Shown: positions 9,712 through 20,202 of the stretch, in pieces | Position numbering within the stretch: position 1 is the stretch's first letter | Layout: every line of letters starts with the position of its first letter | Source: Volvariella volvacea V23 | Taxonomy: Eukaryota; Basidiomycota; Agaricomycetes; Agaricales; Pluteaceae | Direction of reading: 5' to 3' | Length of the DNA stretch: 37,467 nt | NCBI GenBank assembly: GCA_000349905.1 | Contig: KB722739.1 | Location: 658,619-696,085, forward strand | Position numbers and translations under genes: made by a program | The notes under the pieces: generated by a model | Databases searched by the model: none | What the model saw: only the letters and a program-made list of their open reading frames with translations | Told to the model about the DNA's origin: nothing

Positions 9712-12700
9712 ATGTCATCATCAATTACCACACAAGTCCTCGACGGTGCCCCTCTCACCCAATCGTCTTCCGCCCGCCCAGCGTCTGTTATACCCGCCAG
9801 CCAAGCATCGCACCCAAACTCCACCAGCAACCACACCATCCACAACTCCGAGATGGAATCCGACATTGCAGACCTCCGCACCCACCTTTTGTCAGACCCG
9901 GCTCCGATGCACGGTGATGATCTGCCTTCCCGTCCCGGCAGCCGGCTGGGCTTCCACTCCACCACGACTTTAACAGGAGCCGTGCTCCTACAAGATGCGA
10001 TACCTTGCGCTCCTGCAGTTTCTGCCACACCGTCGCCTCCCCCCATGCCATCATCATCTCAAGTATCATCTTCCTCATCATCTTCCCCTACAGCATCAGG
10101 CCAAGAGCCGATCCGCTTCTCTCGTTGTTTTGTTGGAAAACTTGGGACAACCCCACCCCGGGTTTCATCACCACCATCAACGCCTAACACCACAGCAGCG
10201 ACCGATAGCAATGGCACACCCAATCACACGAGCATCACCACACCCAAATCATCCTCGTCTGGAAAATCCGAGAATGAGGTTGACACAGACATGGACATCA
10301 CAGCCGCGCGTCTCATCATGACTCCCTCGCCAAGCTCCTCCACCACCTCGCGTCTCAGCTCACTCCTCACCCCCCTACCCCTGCTCGAATCCCCTCCCTC
10401 ATCCATACCCTCAACACCACCAAGCGGGAAGATCACAGTAGGCCGCTTGTGCGTGCAAAAGCGAAGCACAGTTGGCTCCCTATCTCTATCACTCTCCGTT
10501 GCCCCCGCTCCCGTCCGTTCGACGTTAACGGCCGATATAGCCGACAGCCGTGATCCGGATTTGGAAGTCCATCCTGCTTTGGCTACCCATGGTGTTCGCT
10601 CTCGCGTCTGTACCGGCACTGGAGTTGGTATTGGTACCGGTACCGCCGGCAGTGGTGGCGCTGGCGTGCACGCTAAGGCTAATGGGGCTGGGGCTGGGTG
10701 TGGGGGTTCTTCTATTTTCGCTTCACGACGTTCGACTTGGTCGGACTCCAAGTCGACTTCGGACCTCGACTCGGACTCGGACTTGGATGCTGATGCGGAT
10801 TCGGACGAGGTGGAGGACTACCGTCATAGTTTTGGTGGGGTTGATAACCTGTTTATTCAACGACAGCAAGGGCGAGGGGGCGTTTCTGGATCTGTTTTTC
10901 TCTCTCTTGCTCCTGTCGTTTCTTCGGCCTCTCCGACGCCGTCTGCACCTGCAACACCCGCTGTTTCGCCTACTGTCCCGCTGGGTGTTTCGCCCACGCT
11001 GCCGAGAGTCGCAATGGCCAATACCAGTACCAGTACCAGTCCTAACGCGGGGCGACACCACTACTCTTGCCTCCCCTCCCCGCTTTCTCAATCCTCTTTC
11101 ACCGCCTCCGAGGCTGAGGCTGAAGCACGGAATTTGTCCACGTCTTCTCAACACCACCACAACCCGTTCCAGAACCACAACTTGTTCAGACACGCTTCGG
11201 CTTTGAACAGCCCGCATCTGCATCCCCGTCCGCCGAGACACAACCCGTTTGCGAATGCGAACCCGAACCCGCCGAGACACGAGTACGAGCACCACGGGTA
11301 CTCGCGCTATGCGCTCATGTACGCCAAGTGGTTCTGGGCCGTGAGGGAGGCGGTGTGGGAGGAGAGAGAGGCTGAGGCGAGGAAGGTGAGGATGGAGATT
11401 GGGAGGATGGGTATTTTGGAGAGTGGTGGGAAGGGGGTGAGGGTTGTTGTGGGCGGGTTGGACCAGGTTATTGTCGAAAAGGAAGAGGTGGACGATGAAG
11501 ACGATGATGAAGACGAGGAGGATGAGGTCTGGGGAGATGGGGCGTTGTTGGGCGGGACGTCGTATCGACGTACGAGCCAGAGCCGTCATCGTGGTGGAGC
11601 TATTACCACCACCCCTAGCGCTTTACCGATTAGAGCACACGACGACGACGATGTGTCGGTGTTGGGATCGTCGTTGAGCAGAAAGTCGCCGTCGTTGTCG
11701 AGGAGGCTTACGTCCCAGGTGGAGGTTGAATCCCAGGCGCAGACGCAGGCGCAACAGGCTCAGGTTGACGCTCAAGTTGCTCAAGTCCAAGCCCAGCCAT
11801 CCACCGCACCCCTCCCACCGCTCTCGGTCCACCCGCGCCGGGGCGACCTCTCGGCGCTCAGAGACCCGTGGTGTGTGCACGTGGACAGGATGTTTGTCGG
11901 CATGCCGGTGTGGACGATGGCCAAGACGCTGTGGATGTATGATGTGCATGTGTGGGCGGATGAGTTTGTGCGGAGGCGGGAGGAGCAGGAGGAGAGGGAG
12001 AAAGAAAGGAAGAGGGAGGAGGCGGGGGGAATGGCCGAGAGGGGACAGCGTGTGCTGTCGCGGCGGCGTGAGCTCGGGCATGAGTTGCGGAGTGGGCTTG
12101 GCGGCGTGGCCAAGAGCCCGACGCCATCCAGGGACGACAAGACGCTAGCCGCGCACCATTCCAAGGGCGAGCTTGAGAGCGACGCTCATGATCAGGCCGA
12201 TGCAGAGGCCGAGCAGGAGTGCGAAGGGTGCGAGAGCGAGGGGGAGTCGCAGGTGTCGTCGAATGGGAGCGACGATTCGGATGTGACGCTGGTTGATGAG
12301 AGCGAGCTTTTGGGCTTGTCCGTGCCAGTGCCAGGGCCTGTGGGCGGACATGGTCATGCGGGAGGACTTGCAGCAGCACATGGACATGTGACAGCGTCCA
12401 TGACGGAATCTGGAGGCGGTGGCGGATTTGGACGTAAGCCCAAGCCAGACCCCGCATCGCGTCATCTGTGCGCGCCATCGCCCCCGTCATCCTCTTACTC
12501 CTCGACGTTGTCCTCTCCCAGTCTTGGAGAGTCGCTGGCCCATTTCCCCCCACCGCCGTTGAGCATCATCCACAAAGATGGGCTGATCTCGCCGCCGATC
12601 TCGCCGCCCACGTCGCCGTCGTTGTTGTCGGATGCGGCGGACGAGTCGTGTTCGTGTTCGTGTTCGCCTGGGTCGAGTGTGGAGTCTAGTCCAGTTCCGG

Positions 12701-13248
12701 ATGTCTACGCCATTAGCGCCAATGGGAACACTGGTGTCGGTGTGGATGTAGACCAGATTGAAGATTCGCCGATACTTGGACGAGGACACGATCACGGACA
12801 AGGCCAGGCGCAGGGATCAGGATCGAGAGGTTATACACCCGTTTCGAGTGCAAGTTGGCCCACGGACTGGTACAAGAAGTGGGAGTTGCTGATTGAGCTG
12901 TTGGGGATGGAGCATTTGAAGCCTCAGCACCAGCAGCGGGGGCGTGAGGAGAAGGCTAGATTTGTGTTTGGGAGTACGGCTGGTGGTAGTGAGGCTGTTG
13001 AAGATAAACGACAGACCGTGTGCGTAGATGTGGACGAAGAACGTGCGTCGGTGAAGGCGAGGTCGTTGGAGGAGTATTTGTGGGGGGATCAGAAGCGGTG
13101 TGAGGAAGATGCCGGTGGTCGTGGGTACGAGGAGAAGTGGATGGATGTGGTGCTTGATGGAGGACACGATGACCAGCGTCAAGCACAGGCTGGGGTTGCG
13201 CTGCATTCGGGTTTGGCGGGGGCGGGTCAGCCGGTTGCTGTGTTGTGA
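9712..13248 (+). CDS. Large low-complexity orphan protein, 1,178 aa, no introns seen
   Basis: The first in-frame ATG is at 9712 and the frame is open to TGA at 13246-13248. The protein is unrecognised. It is rich in Ser, Pro and Thr over about residues 1-480, with many S/T-P sites and a long Ser run near 118-130. A more ordered, Trp/Tyr-rich helix-like segment lies near 530-565 (YALMYAKWFWAVREAVWEE), an Asp/Glu run near 590-606, a second ordered block near 710-770 (DPWCVHVDRMFVGMPVWTM, then a highly charged Arg/Glu helix), and a short block near 1048-1070 (WPTDWYKKWELLIELLG). No signal peptide or membrane span was seen. The length of the open frame in GC-rich sequence and the recurring aromatic blocks argue for a real gene, but GC-rich DNA also gives long antisense frames here. 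Function unknown; possibly a nuclear or cytoplasmic scaffold. Confidence 0.72.
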   Translation: MSSSITTQVLDGAPLTQSSSARPASVIPASQASHPNSTSNHTIHNSEMESDIADLRTHLLSDPAPMHGDDLPSRPGSRLGFHSTTTLTGAVLLQDAIPCAPAVSATPSPPPMPSSSQVSSSSSSSPTASGQEPIRFSRCFVGKLGTTPPRVSSPPSTPNTTAATDSNGTPNHTSITTPKSSSSGKSENEVDTDMDITAARLIMTPSPSSSTTSRLSSLLTPLPLLESPPSSIPSTPPSGKITVGRLCVQKRSTVGSLSLSLSVAPAPVRSTLTADIADSRDPDLEVHPALATHGVRSRVCTGTGVGIGTGTAGSGGAGVHAKANGAGAGCGGSSIFASRRSTWSDSKSTSDLDSDSDLDADADSDEVEDYRHSFGGVDNLFIQRQQGRGGVSGSVFLSLAPVVSSASPTPSAPATPAVSPTVPLGVSPTLPRVAMANTSTSTSPNAGRHHYSCLPSPLSQSSFTASEAEAEARNLSTSSQHHHNPFQNHNLFRHASALNSPHLHPRPPRHNPFANANPNPPRHEYEHHGYSRYALMYAKWFWAVREAVWEEREAEARKVRMEIGRMGILESGGKGVRVVVGGLDQVIVEKEEVDDEDDDEDEEDEVWGDGALLGGTSYRRTSQSRHRGGAITTTPSALPIRAHDDDDVSVLGSSLSRKSPSLSRRLTSQVEVESQAQTQAQQAQVDAQVAQVQAQPSTAPLPPLSVHPRRGDLSALRDPWCVHVDRMFVGMPVWTMAKTLWMYDVHVWADEFVRRREEQEEREKERKREEAGGMAERGQRVLSRRRELGHELRSGLGGVAKSPTPSRDDKTLAAHHSKGELESDAHDQADAEAEQECEGCESEGESQVSSNGSDDSDVTLVDESELLGLSVPVPGPVGGHGHAGGLAAAHGHVTASMTESGGGGGFGRKPKPDPASRHLCAPSPPSSSYSSTLSSPSLGESLAHFPPPPLSIIHKDGLISPPISPPTSPSLLSDAADESCSCSCSPGSSVESSPVPDVYAISANGNTGVGVDVDQIEDSPILGRGHDHGQGQAQGSGSRGYTPVSSASWPTDWYKKWELLIELLGMEHLKPQHQQRGREEKARFVFGSTAGGSEAVEDKRQTVCVDVDEERASVKARSLEEYLWGDQKRCEEDAGGRGYEEKWMDVVLDGGHDDQRQAQAGVALHSGLAGAGQPVAVL

Positions 13249-14170
13249 ACGCTGCAGGTTTAGATGGCTAGAGCGAGTTTGTGTCCAGTGGGTGGTGGTG
13301 GTTGGCGGCACTCTTGCGTGGATAGAAGACTTGCAGCAAGCAACGCGACCTTGATGCCATTAAACACCTCGAACTCGCCCATGGACTTCACCTCTCAGCT
13401 AGAAATCTGGATATACCCCCCTGCGACCTCCTCTACCTCCCTCCCCATTTGTTTCGTGACTGCCGTTTCGGTTTCTTTTCCTTTCCTTTCTCTCTGTCTC
13501 TCTTCTCATGCATACACCACGTCGATACCAATTCCGATATCCAGAGTTCCCTTATGAGATTGTACATTGTCTTTCCTGCCTCCGACTTTCTCTCCCCACT
13601 CATCCTCTCCCCATTGTGTGTCTCATTATAATCCCGGATCTCATTCTCGTCTCATGGTCTCTTTCCTCCATACCAGTGTTGTTCTATTCCCCAGTTTTAG
13701 ACGTCGACCGACTATACTCTACGTTTACCATTACTATAGGACCTCTCTGTCTGTCTGTACAGTCTCGTGTACGCATTTTTATCGGGCATACGTGCATACG
13801 TACATTACTGTAGTACTCTTTTCCCCGCCTCTTTTTTCCTTCTTCTGGATTGGATCGGTTATGACTTTTTTCATGATTAGGACTACGATTGGGATGACGG
13901 CGATGATGACATGACGGTCATGGTATAGATATTAGAGAAAATAGAAATCACGTATAGAGTTTTTTTGCGGTTTTTTTCCCGAAGTTTTTGGCGCGATACA
14001 ATAAGTTAGTGGTTACATACACGGTTGTGGGTGACAACTTGAGAGATCTACAGAGAGCAAAGAGATAAATACAACACGCTAAATGTAATCGTCTGTGTCG
14101 TGATATAGCATCGGTAGAACAAGGTCATGACTAAGATGAACGGTCTCGCAGGGCGTGCAGATAGGGAAAG
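13249..14170. other. Convergent 3' region, pyrimidine-rich
   Basis: This lies between the stop codons of the plus-strand orphan ORF and the minus-strand tail-anchored gene. About 13400-13860 is strongly C/T-rich on the plus strand, and 13961-13979 has T7 runs. It probably carries both 3' UTRs. No gene is supported. Confidence 0.5.
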
Positions 14171-15217
14171 TCATAGAAATTTAGATATCCGGCCTCCTCG
14201 ATGTCGAACGAGCATGTAAATCAACAGAGCGGCTGTTAGAAATAAGCCAACGAGGGCTTTTGTCCCCATCACGGACGTTTCGTTCTCGACCTGTAAACGC
14301 AAACGCAAATATAAGGACGCTTGCAATTGGAAGGTGTTGATATGAAGACGCGTGCACGTACCACGGAGGTGAAGGGTGACAGGACGGGGATCGTGAAATG
14401 GAGCATGCTGGAGCGTTTGTTGCGAGAGGTGGTGTGGATGGAGAGGTATATTATGACGGAGATGAGGATGAAGACGGAGCTGATGAGGATGGTCTGGATT
14501 TGGTGGAGTCTGGGTTGGTGTTGAGAGAAACTGGGAGGTGGTGTGACTTACTATTAGCCGCTCTAAAGATGCGTGTTTTTCCCGGTGATGTTGCTCCAGA
14601 GCTGCTATTTCGCGCTGGAATATCAAGTGTTAGAATGTTACGTGGATGACATTGCACACGGCAAAACAAGAAAAGGTGAGGTGGAGTCTGTGTGTATTCA
14701 CCTGTCTCTTCGAATCCTCCTGTTCTAAAATGGCCTTCAACTCCTCCCTATGTCGTTCTTGCGCTCCAAGCAACGCCTCTGCCTTCAGAGCCCTAGCAGC
14801 CCAATACTGTTCGACGGGCGATATAGGCGGGGGTAGCACCCCGTTGGCGCCCTGATGGTTGACCGCCAGAGACGCAGAGGCGGAGGAGATGTCCACGTTG
14901 AGTTCTCTCCTGGTGCTGAGTGTCTTGGTTGGTGTAAACCTAATGGCGTCGCTGACACTTTTGGAGGGAGGTGGCGATGTGGAGGTGTTTATGGGCTTAG
15001 CAAAGCCAATTGACCAGCCATTGGGGAGCGCTTGGGGTTTCTTGGGTGAGAGTGGTGCGGTTGGTGCATCAGCTCTTGAGAAATTATTTGCGTTGACGCC
15101 ACCACTGGCGTTGATACCCACTCGATGAACTGGGCTGGAGGTCGATGTGTGCGAGAGTCTGTGGTTGGGAGATTGGGTTGATTGAGATTGGGAAGACTTC
15201 TTCCAGGCCGAGAACAT
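14171..15217 (-). CDS. Coiled-coil protein with C-terminal membrane anchor, 232 aa, three exons
   Basis: Proposed CDS: complement(join(14171..14290,14552..14614,14702..15217)). Introns have GTGAAT…CCAG and GTAAGT…TACAG borders, both phase 0. The start is the ATG at 15217 (MFSAWKKSSQ). Residues 1-130 are Ser/Pro/Asn-rich and probably disordered. Residues about 135-193 form a Glu/Arg/Ala/Leu-rich helix likely to coil (YWAARALKAEALLGAQERHR onward). Residues about 203-221 form one hydrophobic span (ALVGLFLTAALLIYMLV) followed by RHRGGRISKFL, the layout of a tail-anchored membrane protein facing the cytosol. No family was recognised. The first exon lies in the same sense as, and about 440 bp from, the tRNA-Thr sequence. 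Confidence 0.75.
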
Positions 15218-15654
15218 TGGTATCAATGCTAATTCACGTTATTGAGCGAAGAGAACGCTTCCTCGTCGATCAACATGGTGAACTTCAGGGAAACGTTGAA
15301 ACATACCGAGATCGTAACAGACAAGAAAAGAGTAGGAATACTTGGATGCAGGGTATTTGCAGATTATGGGTATCGAGCAAAATATCAAACTTATAAGTTC
15401 ATGAAGATGGGGTGCCTCGTGGGCTGTGGTGCTGGTTCGCTGGGTGATGGATTTGGTTCAAGTTGGTCCGTCATCAGGGCGTGCTTGGCACGTGTTGGGC
15501 ATGAGTCTCCCAATCCCTCCCACACATAGCCCTCCACATTTTGCGGGAATACCAGTATTACCTTTCTAGCCCACTCAGGCTTTACAACCCTTGGATATTG
15601 AGCTCACAGCCTCGATGAACCGGACTGATAATTTGCCTGAATGTGCCTCTTCAA
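15218..15654. other. Spacer upstream of the tail-anchored gene and the tRNA
   Basis: No gene is supported. It probably holds the promoter of the minus-strand gene. Confidence 0.4.
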
Positions 15655-15723
15655 TCCCTCTTAGCTCAGTTGGTAGAGCGCGTACACTTAGTAATGACGA
15701 GGTCAGTCGTTCGAGTCGGCTAG
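15655..15723 (+). tRNA. tRNA-Thr(AGU)-like copy, disturbed anticodon arm, cut by gap
   Basis: It matches the complete tRNA-Thr at 37238-37310 from its first base, but the anticodon arm carries two extra bases (an A after CGT and a T before AGTAA), which break the 5-bp stem. The 3' end of the acceptor stem falls in the N gap. It is either a pseudo-tRNA or an error-rich contig end; the sequence right beside the gap makes the second likely. Confidence 0.6.
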
Positions 15724-15823
15724 NNNNNNNNNNNNNNNNNNNNNNNNNNNNNNNNNNNNNNNNNNNNNNNNNNNNNNNNNNNNNNNNNNNNNNNNNNNNN
15801 NNNNNNNNNNNNNNNNNNNNNNN
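15724..15823. other. Assembly gap of 100 N
   Basis: Exactly 100 N, the usual placeholder for a gap of unknown size. Both edges carry tRNA-Thr sequence: the left flank ends at tRNA position about 69 and the right flank begins near position 12, so the flanks overlap in content. Confidence 0.95.
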
Positions 15824-15886
15824 CTCAGTTGGTAGAGCGCGTCACTAGTAATGACGAGGTCAGTCGTTCGAGTCGGCTAGAGGGAA
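15824..15886 (+). tRNA. tRNA-Thr(AGU), 5' end missing in gap
   Basis: Identical to 37248-37310 over its length: D-loop remainder, anticodon arm CGTCA-CTAGTAA-TGACG (anticodon AGT), T-arm with GTTCGAGTC and acceptor 3' strand AGAGGGA. It is followed by T6 at about 15888-15893, a Pol III terminator. The first ten or so bases are hidden in the gap. The ATG of Fb5 lies 48 bp downstream on the same strand. Confidence 0.8.
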
Positions 15887-15934
15887 TGTTTTTTCCCAGC
15901 CTCGTCTGTGCCACTCACCAAACCACCCATCTCC

Positions 15935-17450
15935 ATGCTAATGTGTTCCCTCGAGACTCAAATTGCTGACATAGATGCAAAAATCTTCGAGTTGGAAATC
16001 AAAATATTGGAGCTTCGGAGGCAGAGAAACGCACGGGCGCCATTCTTGATATTTCCATTCGAGCTCATCAGTCAGGTATTAGCCGTCGTTGTTGATGATG
16101 TCAACTCAGAAATAGAGAAAACCATCGAAAATTTTGTTGAAGGTAATGTTAGCATTGAAGACGCCACTCAATTTCGACCATTCTCTTGGCTTTCAGCCAC
16201 ACAATTTTGCTCGCGCCGGAGGGACGTGGCGCTAAACAATCCAGCTCTGTGGACTCGTATCGGTATGTCGAACCGTAGAGCATTCAAGGCCTTCGTTGGG
16301 CGTTCTTAGAATCAGCCGTTGCGTATTAATACATGGCTCAGTTGGCCGGTGGGTAATGTGGGATATGATGAGATGTTTCGACTCATCGTTGACAGCATGC
16401 GCTGCGCCTTTATGGGGAACCCGCAGGAAAGAGGCTACACTGGTTATGGAATGTGCACCCACCCCCAAGTTGGAGACTACAATGCTTTTATACATCAGGT
16501 TGCCTGCACCAGGACATGGTGGGTTTTGTTGATATGGATATTATGTCAAAACTGCGTCAATTGGAGATATATGGAGACTCGAGAGGGGGCTGGAATCTAC
16601 TCCTTCCATCTTGCATGCCGAATTTTGTCGATATCATCCTCAACGGGGTGGCTATTCACCGCTCGTTGGACTTGGTGAAGCGCTGCCTTGCTGTTCCCCT
16701 GCTCAGGATTATAAGATCGACTCGATCTCCCAGTCATCCTGTATCATGCTATAGTGCCCACCAAAGCTGACATCAATACCCCTGAGTATGTCGACCAAGC
16801 TTTTTCGAATTTGAGGTCCCTCTTTGAACCGTTCAGGAACCCTAATCGCACATCCAATACCCAAATCCACCTTTCCGTTGGGCATCACAAACGCACTCTT
16901 GTTGTCATCGCACGTGCGGCAAAAGGCAACATCCTTGTGGTATGGCGAATATGTCAAATTCGTGCTCCGGTGGAGGCTTTCTCGCATATCTACTTCTACA
17001 GTCGGCTTCTCCAACCTGCTCAGGATATGAGCCTTCGCATCCGTTCTATTGATGGCCGCTTCCTGGGACCGGATAAGGTAGGTCTAAAGATGCTCCTCTA
17101 CGTGTCACGAGAGCATGAGCACATCTCTGAGATTGTATTCGAGTATCGACAAGGATTTCTGAGCCTCCTAATTTTTTGCGATTGCGAACAATGTAACGAG
17201 ATGCGGTCCAACTCATTCCCCAGGTTGAGCTGCAATAAAGCAGACACGATGATTCCATTCGATGTTGACGACTGGATGAAAGCACTTTTTGAGGTGGCTT
17301 GAGGGGCGGAAGGAAAGAGGATTGGGATTGAAGAAGATGATACTGTGGGGTGTGCAGGTAGACGTTAGAGATGACACTTTGAGTGTGTTCTGACGATTTG
17401 TCAACGTAGTTGAGGTGAAGCAGGTCGCCGTCAGCATGAATATAGCATAA
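15935..17450 (+). pseudogene. Fb5: F-box-like pseudogene next to tRNA-Thr
   Basis: It opens with ATG at 15935 and a heptad-like helix (TQIADIDAKIFELEIKILEL), then the F-box core FPFELISQVLAVV and WLSATQFCSRRRDVALNNPA. TAG at 16307-16309 falls where paralogues have Arg or Gly (…S*NQPLRINTW). Frame changes near 16400-16530 and 16720-16760 follow, but later family blocks are clear: MSKLRQLEIYGDS, LKMLLYVSREHEHISEI, the Cys motif FCDCEQC, and an end GLKKMILWGVQVDV with one more TGA before TAA at 17448-17450. It is on the opposite strand to Fb1-Fb4. No full product is expected. Confidence 0.8.
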
Positions 17451-17955
17451 GGTCAGTTTCACGCTGTGTATTCTATATCCTCACCACGCATTCTGGCGTC
17501 GACGCTAGATGGAGTAGGACTTGTGAGCAACCGATACACAAAGACCTATAATAAATCATCTAATTTGCTAGAGGTCAGCGAGTGTGATACAAGAGCCGCT
17601 GTACCGAGCCTTACCCTATGTTATACCTGTGTCCTATATTCGGCCATGCTTATGGGCATACAAGTACAACAAGGATATGCTTCTTAGTATTGTTCAGCCT
17701 ACGTTCAGGGAGAAGGACACAAGGACGCGAGGATGCGAGTCGATCGAACTTTGTGAATCTTTTGACTTCCTTAGAAGTTCATATAATCCGAACTTATAAT
17801 TCGAATGCCCTCTTTGAAGAAAACGCAAGCACTGAGCAAAGTATGAAGGACGAGGATTAACTGGTTTCCAAGTTCTGCGGTCCTTGATTGTCACGTGCCG
17901 TACATCATGGCACTGCTGTCTGCACGTTTTGACCCCAACTTTATCGTCCGAAGGC
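17451..17955. other. Spacer between Fb5 and the F-box/LRR gene
   Basis: No gene is supported. A CACGTG E-box at 17892-17897 lies about 60 bp upstream of the next start codon and may be part of its promoter. Confidence 0.4.
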
Positions 17956-19610
17956 ATGCCAGCTCTCCCCGAACTCGTCGACGACGTCGTTACCGAGATA
18001 CTCTATCACCTATCTACTGACACCGATAACGTCCAGATAGATTGGGGGTCGAACAGAAAGACACTAATTAACGTCGCTCTTGCAGGATCTCGGCATAGTG
18101 AGCGAGCGCTTAGAGTGCTGTGGCAATCGTTGGACTCGCTCTACCCGCTCCTTCGTCTCCTGCCTCAGTTGAAACGATATGCTGATCAGTATGTGAGTCG
18201 TGTGTTAGGACCTACACCTAGCAAAGTAGATCGACCACGTTTCAGGTCCTTGTTGGTGCCCGCCTCGAGCCTCACAAAAGATTCAAGGCATACGCAGCAA
18301 TGGTCAGGGAGTTCAAATGCAAGCCTATCATAGGCCCAGCAGCGCAGATTAATAAAACGGTTTACACTAGCATTGCGCGGGATCTGGGGTGCCTTCTTCC
18401 CAATCTCCGAAGTCTGTACATCGATTTACGCACCACACCACTACTCTGCGATCTCGAGTACGTCCTCCCGACTATATGCGGTCCTTCTTTGCGACGGGTA
18501 GCAATATGGGACGACACCCACATACTCGATGTACTTCCATTTCTCTCTACATTGCGGTACTTTTCCGAGGACATCCAGGCTCTCACAGTTAGCGGCCGTG
18601 CCTGCTACGCTTCCCTCAATTCAATCCATTCTTTCCCGAAATTGGAGAAGTTAGTTCTGTCCCCAAATAGTAGGCGCACAAGTCACGACACTACTAGGTG
18701 GTCTTCCCAACCGTTCTTGAAGGGACTAGCAGGTGCTAATAGCTTGGAAGATCTTTCATTAGATCTGACAAAACATAATGACCTATCTCTTGAGATAGAT
18801 ACCGGTCTTGGGCTCTTCTCGTTGCGCCGCTTATCCTTGCGTGGTCGTTTAGCACTCCTCGCGTCATTAGTAGATCACGCACAGGCGGTGGGTTTGGTGG
18901 ACCTGGATCTGGATTTTATATGCGAAGCCTGCTCCATTAGGTACTGGTCAACCGGCTATCACACGCATTGGGATAACGTTGTATCCTTGGTGAAGGCTAT
19001 CTCTAATAATTGGTCTCGCACTTTGTCCTCCTTCAAGCTTCGTCTCGCATGCAACCGTATTTGGGGCACATGCACCTTAGAGCCGTTATTGGGTCCACTT
19101 GCTACTTTAACCCAGCTCCAATCATTGCAGTTGATGGATGACTATGACTGCCTCCCGATGATAAGCACCAAGGAGTGGGACGTGCTTGAAAAGAAGTTTG
19201 GACGCCTTGAAGTCCTTTATCTCTCAAATGCTATGGCATCTCTTCCTAGGCTCCATAGCCTGGCATCTCACCTACCCCGGTTGCGTACATTAGGCGTCCA
19301 GATCTCCCTACAAAACGTTCCCCCCATCCGCAATTGTCGCCCTCTGACCCACAATCTTACGACTCTTTCAGTCGGGCGATCTCCTGCATTTCCTGTGAGC
19401 AATTGCTTAGAAGCCCAACTGGTTCTCTGGCATCTCTGTCGCATCTTTCCCTATCTGATAACGATCCAATGTGACGAGTCCAGAAGTTGGTCAAGAGTTT
19501 CGGAGATGCTGGACTCATTCCGCGTTGCTCTTGCAGATGAGGTACGACGCTCAGCTACAGGTGGTTGGTACCACCATCCCAGCAGTTCCGAAGACTGTAA
19601 GTGCTGTTAA
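17956..19610 (+). CDS. F-box/leucine-rich-repeat-like protein, 533 aa, two exons
   Basis: Proposed CDS: join(17956..18192,18246..19610). The 53-nt intron (GTGAGT…TTTCAG) is phase 0 and joins RYADQY to VLVGARLEPH. Residues 1-50 form an F-box-like domain (MPALPELVDDVVTEILYHLS, then the ALRVLWQSL helix). The rest has repeated Leu-rich strand/helix units (LPNLRSLYI, FPKLEKLVLS, LEDLSLDL, LRRLSLRG, LQSLQLMD, LEVLYLSN), as in mushroom F-box/LRR proteins. It is the expected shape of an SCF substrate receptor acting in the cytosol or nucleus. It is intact and unlike Fb1-Fb8 in sequence. A perfect GTAAGT at 19598 could splice to about 19637 and would end the protein only a few residues earlier. Confidence 0.85.
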
Positions 19611-20202
19611 TATTGATGCACATGCTCAACTGAGGATTTGTTTCTGACGCCCGCTTTACATGCAATACTTGAAGCGCACCAGCAGGTTGACCACCTGGGA
19701 CGCTGGATCTCCACAAACTTCAGGCATACTGGGTGTTTCTTTTTGGGTTCCTTCTTTTCCTGGCTTTTCTTGATGCCAAGTTTGGATCTACTTTCACGTG
19801 TTGCACTGCATCTTGTCAGAATATGGCTGCTTGTCAAGCAGATTTTGATGTGGCGTGCATTGGTTTGGCCATATTCTTTATGTACGTCCGTTTATTGTTC
19901 ACCTTGAAAGCTTGGTGATAAGTACATTAAATGGGTCCGGTTTTGTTAACATGACATGAATTTTGTTACTTAATCATAGTGTATTGTTTTGTGCAAGTGA
20001 TAAAACGTCAGATAAACAAAAAAAACCACTCCCATGCCAGCGAATTTGCACGTGTGAAGGTGGAACTCCTCTTTTGTAGTGCTTAGACCAACCATAAAGT
20101 GGGTCCCTTCTCATTCAAGCTATGAGATCACCACCACTGTGGCATGGGATATTATTTTTGGCAACTTTTCGTCTGCGGCAACCAGCTGCCCAACCTGCAA
20201 CC
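19611..20202. other. Spacer between the F-box/LRR gene and Fb6
   Basis: 3' UTR of the upstream gene and promoter of Fb6 are expected here. An A7 run lies at about 20020-20026. No gene is supported. Confidence 0.4.

Noticed and set aside
10723..11589. Long antisense frame (288 codons) opposite the orphan ORF, and similar ones at 11858-12553 and 9378-10046
   Set aside because: GC-rich, low-complexity coding DNA produces long antisense frames; these translate to Arg/Pro/His-rich sequence without any family feature.
16709..17014. Minus-strand frame inside Fb5
   Set aside because: Shadow of the F-box coding strand; the plus strand carries the family motifs.
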